Shown here in pieces: positions 27,901 to 34,468 of a stretch of 64,000 bases of DNA. The position numbers were made by a program, and so were the translations under genes. The stretch covers positions 3,844,001-3,908,000 of the forward strand of contig NZ_CP088022.1 in assembly GCF_013373795.3 (NCBI RefSeq). The letters run 5' to 3'. The DNA is from Bradyrhizobium quebecense (GTDB taxonomy: Bacteria; Pseudomonadota; Alphaproteobacteria; Rhizobiales; Xanthobacteraceae). A model generated the notes under the pieces. That model saw only the letters and a program-made list of their open reading frames with translations. It was not told where the DNA came from and searched no databases. Position 1 is the stretch's first letter; each line of letters starts with the position of its first letter.

Positions 27901-28279
27901 CGATAAATCTGGCAACGACGCCGTCGTATGTCGTGATCACCCGTGCACAGGCTGCGCGATAGGCGCGGATCACCTCCCACATGTCCTCGGGATCGAGACG
28001 CGCCGACAATGCCGTCGAGCCGACCAGGTCGCAGAACATCACAGTGAGGTGGCGGCGCTCGGCATCGTGCGGTGAAACCGGCGCGGCGATCAGTTCGGCT
28101 TGATTGAAATCGGCGATCGCACGCAGCATCTTGCGGCGGTGGCCGAGCAGGACCCCGAGCCTGTCGAAGTCTTCATCCGTCAATTCGGGAAGAACGCCAA
28201 GGTCGATCCCGTTCTCGGCAAAACGCAGCGCGTATTGCCCAAGCCCCAGCTTCTCAAGCCATTCCGCAATCTGTTGCAT
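24923..28279 (-). CDS. SAM-adenylate/guanylate cyclase-AAA ATPase-TPR signalling protein
   Basis: An 1118-residue multidomain protein. Residues 1-60 form a SAM domain (MQQIAEWLEKLGLGQYALRF and LGHRRKMLRAI). Residues 75-250 are a class III nucleotide cyclase domain (LTVMFCDLVGSTALSARLDP, FIGDGILAYFGYP, GDAPNIAARLQ). A large AAA/AAA_16 ATPase follows, with Walker A GEAGIGKSR and Walker B VLVVCEDMHWAD. The last 450 residues are TPR-like helical repeats. The architecture matches the adenylate cyclase-regulator proteins common in bradyrhizobia. It has no membrane segment. The start MQQIAEW at 28279 has only a weak ribosome site. It may supply cyclic nucleotide to the nearby Crp-type regulator, but that link is positional only. 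Confidence 0.9.
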   Translation of the reverse strand: MQQIAEWLEKLGLGQYALRFAENGIDLGVLPELTDEDFDRLGVLLGHRRKMLRAIADFNQAELIAAPVSPHDAERRHLTVMFCDLVGSTALSARLDPEDMWEVIRAYRAACARVITTYDGVVARFIGDGILAYFGYPRAHEDDAERAVRAGLDVIAAIGKLETRAEGGVAVRIAIASGLVVVGDLVSGGASEEQALVGDAPNIAARLQSLAEPGVVVVASTTRRLLGNLFTLRNLGRREVKGISEPIAVWAVEGEPASESRFEAVRTARSIGFVGRKAEIEFALSRQQLAWQGQGQAVLISGEAGIGKSRIVAMLSDSLAPGTHRRVRYQCSPYHTNSALHPFVAQLERAAGIRSEDVSDQKLDKLEAMLALGTQHVPTVTPLIAALLSIPTGDRYPPLGLSPAQQRRQTFAALLDQLEGLARQQPVLVVCEDMHWADATSLELLDLAVDRIRGLPILMLMTFRPEFEPPWAGLANVSLLRLDRLDRQDTRALIEQVTVGRLLPGEMMTQIIERTDGVPLFVEELTKMVMESGLLVENAGRYRLDNPLPPLAIPATLQDSLMARLDRLAPVKEVAQIGAAIGREFSYALLRSVAGRDDLTLAAALAQLEEAELLLRRGTPPDASYSFRHALVQEAAYESLLKSRRQLLHKQIGDVLRAKFAEIAEIEPEVVAYHFTEAGLGRTALAWWRKAGQQALKRSAYCEAIAHLGKAVAIADELPDERGRMIGRLHLQIAYGRALRGSLGHSAPETVAAWTRARRFASDIDDPIELAPIQSGLFNACLTHGELAPMRELAEAIMGAAERHPESPVATIVAGWTSGVTCWFAGDYLSAAIHLEKAFAAYATEPDPATFKASTLDLPFVIMRFLALVLWPRGEIDRARQLAGAAVSVSGEQRALARANALVHKAVFDGLCGSRLRQTETILALGLAQDHTMPLYVAAGTYLNGLAKWRAGDLVAGLAEMQRGWTLLHENDCYLCDPFWGLHIAVANAEAGHVEAGLDIINELIDATEQSGQHWLDAELYRVLGELRSRRDTPDISGAEDAFHRALEIARRQQTRTFELRGALGLARLYSRSGRAEEISQLLAPLLAGFDAALDLAEIKDAQELLMRAWPDRHSRAS

Positions 28280-28464
28280 TGGCACCACCGACGGGCTGAC
28301 GGCTGGCCGAATTCCGGACCACGGTAGACCGACGTTACCGCAATCTGTCCGGGGTGGCACTCTGTTTTGCGGTCGTCCGCCCGGAGCAGGATATGCGAAT
28401 TGTGCCTTGGCGGTGCCCCGTTACAGCCGTGTGCACGCGAACATTCGTAAGCGTGCCGGCCGCC

Positions 28465-29367
28465 TCACTCCACCTTCGCCGCAACCGGTCCCTTGTCGGT
28501 CCAATCCGGCGGCACGCCGGCGCTGTCGCCGACCATGCCGACGAGACCCGGCGCGCGTCCGAACGCTTCGCAGGCCGGATATTTCGGCGCGCCGCCGAGC
28601 AGGAAGCCCAGCCGCTGCATCGAGGGCATCGATGGCACGCCGCCGAACGGCGTCACGCCGGTGACCAGCATCTGGCTGAAATCGCCGCCGAACGATGCCG
28701 CAAGGCCGTACGCATCGCCCTCCTCCGACATTCGGCCGCTGTCGAAGGCATTGGCCGCGCGGCCCCAGACCATCGCCGCCTTCTGCTGTCCGGCCGGATC
28801 ACGCGCCTCGGCTTCAAGCGACAGGCTGCCGAGCCCCACTGGAATGCGCGGAACGGGCACCGGCACGCCGGGCAACAGAATCGTCTTCGCCACCGACACA
28901 CCTTTGGAGACGCCGACTGCCGTCGGATCGGTCGGCACCACATGCGTGATGACGGCGTGAACGGTCAGGTCGGCGGGCTCTGACGCAACCACGTAGAAGC
29001 GTTCGCTCAGGCCAGCACACAATGCGCGGTCGGCGGCGTTGGTGACGAGCCTGCGCTGCGCAGCCGTGAAGGGCACTGCCGTTCCGTCCGAGAACACGGT
29101 GGGCACGATCCTGATTGTCTTCGCTGCCAGCACCTCTTCCTTGCTCACCCGCAGCTTCGAACGAGTCAGCATCCCGTCCGATTGCTCCATATTGTCGTAG
29201 GAGCGGAGTGAACCGGCCTGATCTAGCGTCGCGGTCGCGCAGCCCGAGACCAGCAGACCGAGCAACGTCGCCGCCGCCCGGCCCCGCAGTTGCGCCCCCC
29301 GCCCGTTCGCGAATCCATTTGCCTCCGGAATCGGTTTGATCCGGCCTACGCGCGAGCAGGTTGTCAT
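28465..29367 (-). CDS. DUF3313 family lipoprotein
   Basis: A 300-residue protein with a lipoprotein signal: a hydrophobic stretch ending LLGLLVSGCAT, where the Cys at about residue 43 would be lipidated. The rest matches DUF3313: GSLRSYDNMEQSDGMLTRSK, IRIVPTVFSDGT, VPRIPVGLGSLSLEAEARD. It is probably in the periplasm, anchored to a membrane; the function is unknown. The N-terminus is long for a lipoprotein signal, so a later start is possible. It is divergent from a TetR gene, and two identical palindromes in the shared upstream DNA, 15 bp from its start, point to repression by that TetR protein. Confidence 0.82.
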   Translation of the reverse strand: MTTCSRVGRIKPIPEANGFANGRGAQLRGRAAATLLGLLVSGCATATLDQAGSLRSYDNMEQSDGMLTRSKLRVSKEEVLAAKTIRIVPTVFSDGTAVPFTAAQRRLVTNAADRALCAGLSERFYVVASEPADLTVHAVITHVVPTDPTAVGVSKGVSVAKTILLPGVPVPVPRIPVGLGSLSLEAEARDPAGQQKAAMVWGRAANAFDSGRMSEEGDAYGLAASFGGDFSQMLVTGVTPFGGVPSMPSMQRLGFLLGGAPKYPACEAFGRAPGLVGMVGDSAGVPPDWTDKGPVAAKVE

Positions 29368-29382
29368 TGGAGCCCCACTGAC

Positions 29383-29418
29383 TTACACTTGGTGTAATTA
29401 TTACACTTGGTGTAATTA
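29383..29418. promoter_or_regulatory. Twin operator for the adjacent TetR regulator
   Basis: The 18-mer TTACACTTGGTGTAATTA occurs twice in a row (29383-29400 and 29401-29418). Each copy holds a perfect palindrome, TTACAC-TTG-GTGTAA. The pair lies between the divergent DUF3313 and TetR genes, so a repressor bound here could block both. Confidence 0.85.
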
Positions 29419-29469
29419 TCGTGTTGGGCGGTTTTATGACCGCGGCCGCCGGCTGCGACCGGAAGACGC

Positions 29470-30180
29470 ATGTCGAACCGCGCCGCACCGCGCGTTGACG
29501 CCGACGGCCGCGCGAACCCGAGGCCAGGAGTGCTTTGCCCTGATTGCCTGTTCATGAGAAAGCGGCCGATGCCCGAGACACTGAGGAAAACCCGGAAGCC
29601 TGCAAAAACAGAAGGCCTGCGCGAGCGAAATCGCCGCGCGACGCTGCAACGCATCGCCGATGTCGGCATGGAGCTGTTTCTGGCCAACGGCTTTGATGCG
29701 ACGACGCTGGATGAGATCGCGGCGGCGGCCGGCATCTCGCGCCGAACCTTTTTCTACTATTTCAGGAGCAAGGACGACATCCTGCTCGCCCATATCGCCG
29801 GCTACGACGATGCGCTCAGGGCATCGATCCGGGACCACACCTCCGCCGGCGAGCCGATCGACGTCGTCCGCGAGGCTCTGCTGGAAATGTCCGCCCGCTT
29901 CCAGACGTCGCGAACGGTTGCGATTTCGCGCCTGATCCGCGAGAGCGAAGTGCTGAGCTCCCGCAAGCACCGCAACGATCTGCACCGGGAGCAGGTCGTC
30001 TACGCGACGCTGTGCGAATTATGGCCGGGCAGGGACCGCCGCGACCGCCTCCGTCTTGTCGCGATGGCCGCGAGCGGCGCACTGCGCATCGCGGTCGACG
30101 CCTGGCTCGAGCAAGGCGGCAAGCGCCAGCTCACCAAATACGTCCAGGACGCCTTCGCCAATCTGAAGGCCGCGATCTGA
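29470..30180 (+). CDS. TetR family transcriptional regulator
   Basis: A TetR regulator of up to 236 residues. The DNA-binding domain is clear: RRATLQRIADVGMELFLANG, then TTLDEIAAAAGISRRTFFYYF with the YYFRSKDDILL signature. The C-terminal ligand domain is unremarkable. GGAAG lies before the ATG at 29470, but residues 1-30 have no family support; starts at 29554 or 29569 (MPETLRKTRK) are also plausible. It faces the DUF3313 gene across the twin TTACAC-TTG-GTGTAA operators, so autoregulation and control of the lipoprotein are likely. Confidence 0.85.
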   Translation: MSNRAAPRVDADGRANPRPGVLCPDCLFMRKRPMPETLRKTRKPAKTEGLRERNRRATLQRIADVGMELFLANGFDATTLDEIAAAAGISRRTFFYYFRSKDDILLAHIAGYDDALRASIRDHTSAGEPIDVVREALLEMSARFQTSRTVAISRLIRESEVLSSRKHRNDLHREQVVYATLCELWPGRDRRDRLRLVAMAASGALRIAVDAWLEQGGKRQLTKYVQDAFANLKAAI

Positions 30181-30218
30181 TCGCGCGCTATCGCTGTCGC
30201 GATCACTCCTGGAAAAGC

Positions 30219-30244
30219 GAAGGGCCGCCCGTGGGCGGCCCTTC
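30219..30244. terminator. Bidirectional hairpin terminator between tetR and slipin
   Basis: gaagggccgccc faces gggcggcccttc with a tiny loop. It stands between convergent genes (TetR ends 30180, slipin ends 30250) and would serve both. Confidence 0.75.
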
Positions 30245-30249
30245 CTGTC

Positions 30250-31401
30250 TTACGCGCTCTCGGGCGCCTTGAGGCGGACCAGCTTGGTCAGGAGCGCATC
30301 GAGACCCTGACCGTCGCCCGCATGCAGGTCGATGCGGCCGACCTTCTCGACCAGACGCTCGAGCGACTCCAGCTCCTTGAGCCGCAGCAGCAGAGGGTTC
30401 TCCTCCATCAGCTTGGCGGTGTTCAGGAGCGAACGCGTCGCCGCTGTCTCCTCCTGCCGGCGGATCAAGTTGGCCTTCGCCACCCGCTCCGCCTCCACCA
30501 CCTTGTTGACCAGCTCGCGGATCTCGCCGGGCAGGATCACGTCCTTGACGCCGAGCTCGGTGACTTCGACGCCGGAATCCGCGACACGGGCGCGGACATA
30601 GTCGCGAAGCTCCTCGTCGAGCGCCGTCTTCGCAGACAGCACCTCGTCCAGCGTGCGGCCGGCCACCGCCTCGCGGATCGCGAACTGCACCAGGCGGTAC
30701 AGCCACGCATCCACGTCGGGCACCGTTGCCACGACCCGCTCGGGATCGACGATCCGGCGGAACGCGGTCAGCGTCACGCGCAGCGCGATGCGATCCTTGG
30801 TCAGCATCTCCTGCGCCGTGATCTCGATCGCCTGAGGACGCAGGTCGAGGCGCTTGACCTCGATCTTGCGGCCCGCAATCCAGAACGCGTGCCGGCCGGG
30901 TGCGAGCCGCTCGACCAGCTTGCCCTCGACCGTGAGCAGACCGGCCTCGTGGTTCTCAACCACGGCCTCGGTGATGACGCCGGCCCGGTTGGGCTGGATC
31001 ATCGCGAGGTGGCGTGCGGTCACGCGGGGATCGCTGGTCACGTCGATGCGCTCGACGTCGACCGACGTCGCGACCTTCCAGTAGACGCGCGTCTGCCAGG
31101 GCGTCATCAGTTGCACGGGACGGCCGTCGAGGCTGACGATCGCGATCGCGTTCGCGCGGGTCTCGACCGCCTCGAACAGCTCGTCGGCGAGATCAGGCCG
31201 CGCAGCCTTGATCACCGCGTAACGATCCGCAGGGAATTCCGTCCGCACGACGCTGAACAGCTCGGCCTTGAGCTGATGCAGGGGATCGAACAGGCGGTGA
31301 CGTCCAGGCGCGAGCACCTGCTCGAGCCGGCCGTCGCGCGTCAGCAACGCGCGCTCGCCATCCTTCACCGTCAACGTGGTCGTCAAGAAATGCCAGGTCA
31401 T
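30250..31401 (-). CDS. Slipin-type SPFH/band 7 protein
   Basis: A 383-residue band 7 protein. An N-terminal beta-rich part (TVKDGERALLTRDGRLEQVL, LAPGRHRLFDPLHQLKAE) is followed by a repeat of the same motif (KLVERLAPGRHAFWIAGRKI). The SPFH core then includes LRPQAIEITAQEMLTKDRIA and FAIREAVAGRTLDEVLSAK, and a C-terminal coiled coil follows (VVEAERVAKANLIRRQEETA). There is no membrane segment, unlike stomatins. The ATG at 31401 follows GGAGG by 5 nt. Two tRNA-like sequences lie 330-475 bp upstream on the same strand. Slipins of this type are found in RtcB/RtcR RNA-repair neighbourhoods, though neither gene is present here. Confidence 0.87.
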   Translation of the reverse strand: MTWHFLTTTLTVKDGERALLTRDGRLEQVLAPGRHRLFDPLHQLKAELFSVVRTEFPADRYAVIKAARPDLADELFEAVETRANAIAIVSLDGRPVQLMTPWQTRVYWKVATSVDVERIDVTSDPRVTARHLAMIQPNRAGVITEAVVENHEAGLLTVEGKLVERLAPGRHAFWIAGRKIEVKRLDLRPQAIEITAQEMLTKDRIALRVTLTAFRRIVDPERVVATVPDVDAWLYRLVQFAIREAVAGRTLDEVLSAKTALDEELRDYVRARVADSGVEVTELGVKDVILPGEIRELVNKVVEAERVAKANLIRRQEETAATRSLLNTAKLMEENPLLLRLKELESLERLVEKVGRIDLHAGDGQGLDALLTKLVRLKAPESA

Positions 31402-31733
31402 GGCAGCCTCCATTATTGCCATCCGGCCCGTGGGCCGGAGAGCGGGTTTCAATTTGCAAAGGACGTGAGGACGCGAACGCGGCTTCCTGTCAGCCAAGCG
31501 GGCCGTGGCTTGAGCCTGCGCGATGACGGGCGCACGCGCGCGTTCGCGCGACAAATGTCGCGCGGCCGAGCGGAGCTACCCGGCATCAGCGCAAGCGGTA
31601 TCCACCGCGGCGCAAAGCCGGTCTCACAGTGTCGATGTTCGGACGAAGAGCCTTGCGGCAGGACGGCCGGACTGCGACTGAAGCGCGCGTCCGGTCCCCT
31701 TCAGAGGTATCAGCTGTTCAGGCTGAACGGAGC
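31402..31733. other. Leader region between the tRNA-like modules and slipin
   Basis: About 330 bp. The slipin frame is open through part of it but is rich in Arg and Ala without family resemblance, so I see it as untranslated leader. Near 31515-31565 runs of gcgcg-type sequence could form strong RNA structure. Confidence 0.45.
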
Positions 31734-31806
31734 GCTTGGAGCGGGAGTTGAACCCGCGACACGATGATTCTGAGTCACCTGCTCTACCTAACTGAGCTAT
31801 CCTTTG
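31734..31806 (-). ncRNA. tRNA-like module B upstream of slipin
   Basis: Read on the minus strand, 73 nt fold as a tRNA without a proper acceptor. The D arm is GCUC-AGUUAGGUA-GAGC, the anticodon arm GGUGA-CUCAGAA-UCAUC (7-nt loop, U33, anticodon position CAG), the variable loop GUGUC, and the T arm GCGGG-UUCAACU-CCCGC. The acceptor strands CAAAGGA and UCCAAGC pair at only three positions and no CCA follows. A CAG anticodon would mean leucine, but the long variable arm of tRNA-Leu is absent. So this is a tRNA mimic or a decayed tRNA. It starts 1 nt after module A. Confidence 0.72.
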
Positions 31807-31807
31807 A

Positions 31808-31876
31808 TTGAGAGACCGGAATCGAACCGATACCTTCGGGGTTTCATCCCCGATGCTCTCCATGAGCTACATCTCG
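31808..31876 (-). ncRNA. tRNA-like module A upstream of slipin
   Basis: On the minus strand, 69 nt with a D arm GCUC-AUGGA-GAGC, an anticodon arm CGGGG-AUGAAA-CCCCG (6-nt loop, so no normal anticodon), a variable region AAGGU, and a T arm AUCGG-UUCGAUU-CCGGU. The acceptor pairs at most GAGA with UCUC, and there is no CCA end. The anticodon-arm flanks resemble tRNA-Met. It is separated from module B by a single base, so both are likely to be on one transcript that continues to the slipin gene. Confidence 0.7.
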
Positions 31877-32055
31877 CGATCTTCATTTCGGCGGAACACG
31901 ACACCGCAGAGCGGCTCGCGCCAGTCGGGATCTCAACGAGCCCGAGCCCGTGGCCGAAGCGAAGGAGCGGGCTAATAAACGAAGCACGTCCGGGTTGCAA
32001 GAGGGCTGCGCGTGATTTTTTCATGACGAGACGCGTTGTGGCGCCCGCTCACCTC

Positions 32056-32182
32056 GTCATTCCGGGGCGTGCGAAGCACGAACCCGGAATCCATCGAGCC
32101 GCAAGCTTTGCTGAAAAATGGATTCCGGCTCGGCGCTGCGCGCCGCCCTCAGGTGCGCAATTTGCGCACCGGGGAATGACGG
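32056..32182. repeat. Extragenic repeat, family 2 (tcattccgggg type), copy 1
   Basis: tcattccggggcgtgcgaag with acccggaatccat faces gattccggctcggcgctgcg and accggggaatgac; an inner palindrome ggtgcgcaatttgcgcacc lies near the right end. Related copies are at 52420-52496 and 61324-61402. Confidence 0.75.
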
Positions 32183-32213
32183 AGGGTAAGTCCGTCTCCC
32201 TGTCCCCACCTCG

Positions 32214-33050
32214 TCAGCTGCGCGCGACGTCCTGAAAGCAGGCGCGCAGCCAGTCGATGGTGACGCGCGTTGCCGCATCGCGCTTGAGATGGCTTTGCAC
32301 CAGAAGCCAGACGTCACGCCGCTTCGGCAGCAGCGTGGCGCGCAGACGGCGATCGGTCAGCAGGTCCACGCAACTATGCTCCGGCAGCACACCGACTGCT
32401 TGATGCGACTGGACCAGCTTGTGGATGATGCGGACATTGTCGGTGACGCAGCGCGCACGAAGCCGCCTTGCGCGCAAAAACTGCATTTCCGGAATCCCTC
32501 CGAGCTCATCGGGATAGGCGCACGTCACTGCTTCGCCCGCTGTCGTCGCGGCCGGCTCGAAGAAATACAGCCTGACCTCGGCGAGCTTCGAGATTGCGAA
32601 GTCGCCCTTGTCCGGCTTGCGCAGGCGAATCGCGAGATCGGCTTCCCAGCGCGAGAATTTGACATTCTCGCTCGACGTCAGAAACTGCAACGTCAGACCC
32701 GGATGGGCGCGCAGCAATTCGCTGGTGCGCGGCGCCAGCACCTCCTCGGCCATCGCATTGGTGGAGGCGATGCGCAGCCGGCCGACCGGGCCGGGCAGGC
32801 TTTCGCCGATCCGGCCGATCTCCTCGGCATGCGCGGCCATCGCCTGGATGTGCGCGAGCACCACGTCGCACTGCCGGGTCGGCTTGCGGACGCCGTCGGC
32901 GGCCTCGAACAAACGTAGCCCGAGCGCGCGCTCGATCCGCGCCAGCCTGCGGCCGACCGTGGTCTCGTCGATGCGCAGCCGCGCGCTGGCGCCGGCATAG
33001 GTGCCCTCATCCCTGACGGCCGCGATGATGCGAAGGTCGTCCCAGTTCAT
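32214..33050 (-). CDS. LysR family transcriptional regulator
   Basis: A 278-residue LysR regulator. The winged helix-turn-helix is at the N-terminus (NWDDLRIIAAVRDEGTYAGA, TTVGRRLARIERALGLRLFE) and is followed by a substrate-binding effector domain. It is divergent from the isochorismatase-like hydrolase and GST genes, the usual arrangement for a LysR activator of its neighbour. The palindrome GCAGCC-ACC-GGCTGC at 33090-33104 in the shared upstream region is a candidate site. The inducer is unknown. Confidence 0.87.
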   Translation of the reverse strand: MNWDDLRIIAAVRDEGTYAGASARLRIDETTVGRRLARIERALGLRLFEAADGVRKPTRQCDVVLAHIQAMAAHAEEIGRIGESLPGPVGRLRIASTNAMAEEVLAPRTSELLRAHPGLTLQFLTSSENVKFSRWEADLAIRLRKPDKGDFAISKLAEVRLYFFEPAATTAGEAVTCAYPDELGGIPEMQFLRARRLRARCVTDNVRIIHKLVQSHQAVGVLPEHSCVDLLTDRRLRATLLPKRRDVWLLVQSHLKRDAATRVTIDWLRACFQDVARS

Positions 33051-33089
33051 GGCCTCAGGCTACATCGTGTCCGGCCCACCTGCAATAAC

Positions 33090-33104
33090 GCAGCCACCGG
33101 CTGC
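33090..33104. promoter_or_regulatory. Candidate LysR operator
   Basis: GCAGCCACCGGCTGC is a perfect 6-3-6 inverted repeat in the 128-bp gap between the divergent LysR and hydrolase genes, 40 bp from the LysR start and 75 bp from the hydrolase start. It is flanked by two gcaata elements. Confidence 0.5.
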
Positions 33105-33178
33105 AATATCCCTGCATAACAGCAGGCCGGTCCGCGGCTATATTTTCGCAAGACGCATCCTCTGGAGTTCTCAGGACC

Positions 33179-33772
33179 ATGACCGCAGCCAAAACGCTGA
33201 TGCAGCTTGCCGGTATCGACCTCACCCCGCCCCGCCTCGGCGACAGCTGCCTGGTGCTGATCGATATCCAGAACGAATATCTCGCCGGTCCCCTCGCCTT
33301 GCCCGACGCCAAACCCGCGATTGCGCGCGCAGCTGCATTGCTCTCCCGCGCGCGGGAAAGCGGCGCTGCGATCATCCACATCGCGCACAAGGGAGCGCCG
33401 GGAAGCCTGTTCGATCGCAGCGCCGAGCGTGGCGCGATCGTCGCGCCGCTTAAGCCACTGCCGGGCGAGAGCGTGATCGAGAAGCAATTGCCGAACGCAT
33501 TCGCCGGCACCGAACTGAACGCGCAGCTTGCCGCGACCGGCCGCAAGGAGCTCGTGCTCGCCGGCTTCATGACGCATATGTGCATCAGCTCGACCGCCCG
33601 CGCCGCGCTTGATCTCGGCTTCCGCACCACGATCGATGCCGACGGCTGCGCCACCCGCGACCTGCCCGACGGCACAGGCGGCACGATCGCCGCCAAGCTC
33701 ATTCACGACGTCGCCCTCGCCGAACTGTCCGACCGCTTCGCGATCATCGCGCGCGACAACGCCCTCGCCTGA
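33179..33772 (+). CDS. Isochorismatase-like cysteine hydrolase
   Basis: A 197-residue cysteine hydrolase. The catalytic triad of the family is visible: Asp in CLVLIDIQNEY (about residue 30), Lys in VIEKQLPNAF (about 100) and Cys in GFMTHMCISSTARAA (about 139). The cis-peptide motif before the cysteine (GFMTHMC) is typical. Members hydrolyse isochorismate, N-carbamoyl amides, nicotinamide and similar; this one's substrate is not evident. It is followed 9 bp later by a GST gene, probably in one operon, and is divergent from the LysR gene. Confidence 0.88.
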   Translation: MTAAKTLMQLAGIDLTPPRLGDSCLVLIDIQNEYLAGPLALPDAKPAIARAAALLSRARESGAAIIHIAHKGAPGSLFDRSAERGAIVAPLKPLPGESVIEKQLPNAFAGTELNAQLAATGRKELVLAGFMTHMCISSTARAALDLGFRTTIDADGCATRDLPDGTGGTIAAKLIHDVALAELSDRFAIIARDNALA

Positions 33773-33781
33773 GGATGCAAT

Positions 33782-34411
33782 ATGCTCCAGCTCTATTTCT
33801 TTCCCATGGCCTGCTCGCTCGCCAGCCGCATCGCGTTGATGGAAGCCGGCATCGAGGCGCGTTACCACCTGGCCCATATCTGGACCAAGAAGGTGCTGGA
33901 CGACGACAGCGATTTTCGCGTGGTGTCACAGAAGGGTGCGGTGCCGGTACTGGTTCTTGAGAACGGCGAGCGGCTGACCGAAAGCGCGGCCGTGCTGCAG
34001 TATATCGCCGATCGGAAGCCCGAGCTCGGTCTCGCGCCGCCGCCGGGCGACCTGGACCGCTACCGCCTGCAGGAATGGCTGAGCTTCATCGGCACCGAGA
34101 TCCACAAAGGCTTCCTGTTTCCGACCTTCTGGTACAAGGACGATGCATCGAAGGCCAGCGCGCGCGAACGGATCGGGCAAACCGTGTCGGTCGCCGCCGC
34201 GCGCCTCAATGGTCGCGACTATCTCGTCGGCGACCGCTTCACGGTCGCCGACGCGCATCTCGCCTGGGCCTTGATGCTGCTTCGCTCTGCCGGCGTCGAT
34301 ATCGCGCAGTGGCCCGAACTCGTCGACTATCTTGCGCGAATGCACGCGCGCCCGCACGTGAAGGCCGCCGTCGGCATCGAGACGCAGCTGTGGAAGAAGA
34401 TGGCGGCGTGA
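33782..34411 (+). CDS. Glutathione S-transferase
   Basis: A 209-residue GST. The thioredoxin-like domain starts MLQLYFFPMACSLASRIALM, with the active-site region CSLAS and the cis-proline motif GAVPVLVLENG, then ERLTESAAVLQYIAD. The helical domain has GDRFTVADAHLAW. It resembles the beta-class GstA type in which a cysteine contacts glutathione. It is likely to be cotranscribed with the hydrolase 9 bp upstream, perhaps for one detoxification step. Confidence 0.9.
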   Translation: MLQLYFFPMACSLASRIALMEAGIEARYHLAHIWTKKVLDDDSDFRVVSQKGAVPVLVLENGERLTESAAVLQYIADRKPELGLAPPPGDLDRYRLQEWLSFIGTEIHKGFLFPTFWYKDDASKASARERIGQTVSVAAARLNGRDYLVGDRFTVADAHLAWALMLLRSAGVDIAQWPELVDYLARMHARPHVKAAVGIETQLWKKMAA

Positions 34412-34468
34412 TCGCCGGCGGGCGCTCCCTCTCCAGCGAGGGCTTACGAGCGCATCGACCGTGATCGG

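Noticed and set aside
31734..31876. Two normal tRNA genes
   Set aside because: The acceptor strands do not pair and there is no CCA. Module A has a 6-nt anticodon loop, and module B with CAG lacks a leucine-type variable arm.
31991..32013. A sigma54 promoter for the tRNA-like/slipin unit (TTGCA with GCGCAG upstream on the minus strand)
   Set aside because: The -12 TTGCA is good but the -24 position has CG in place of GG. The evidence is too weak to list as a feature.
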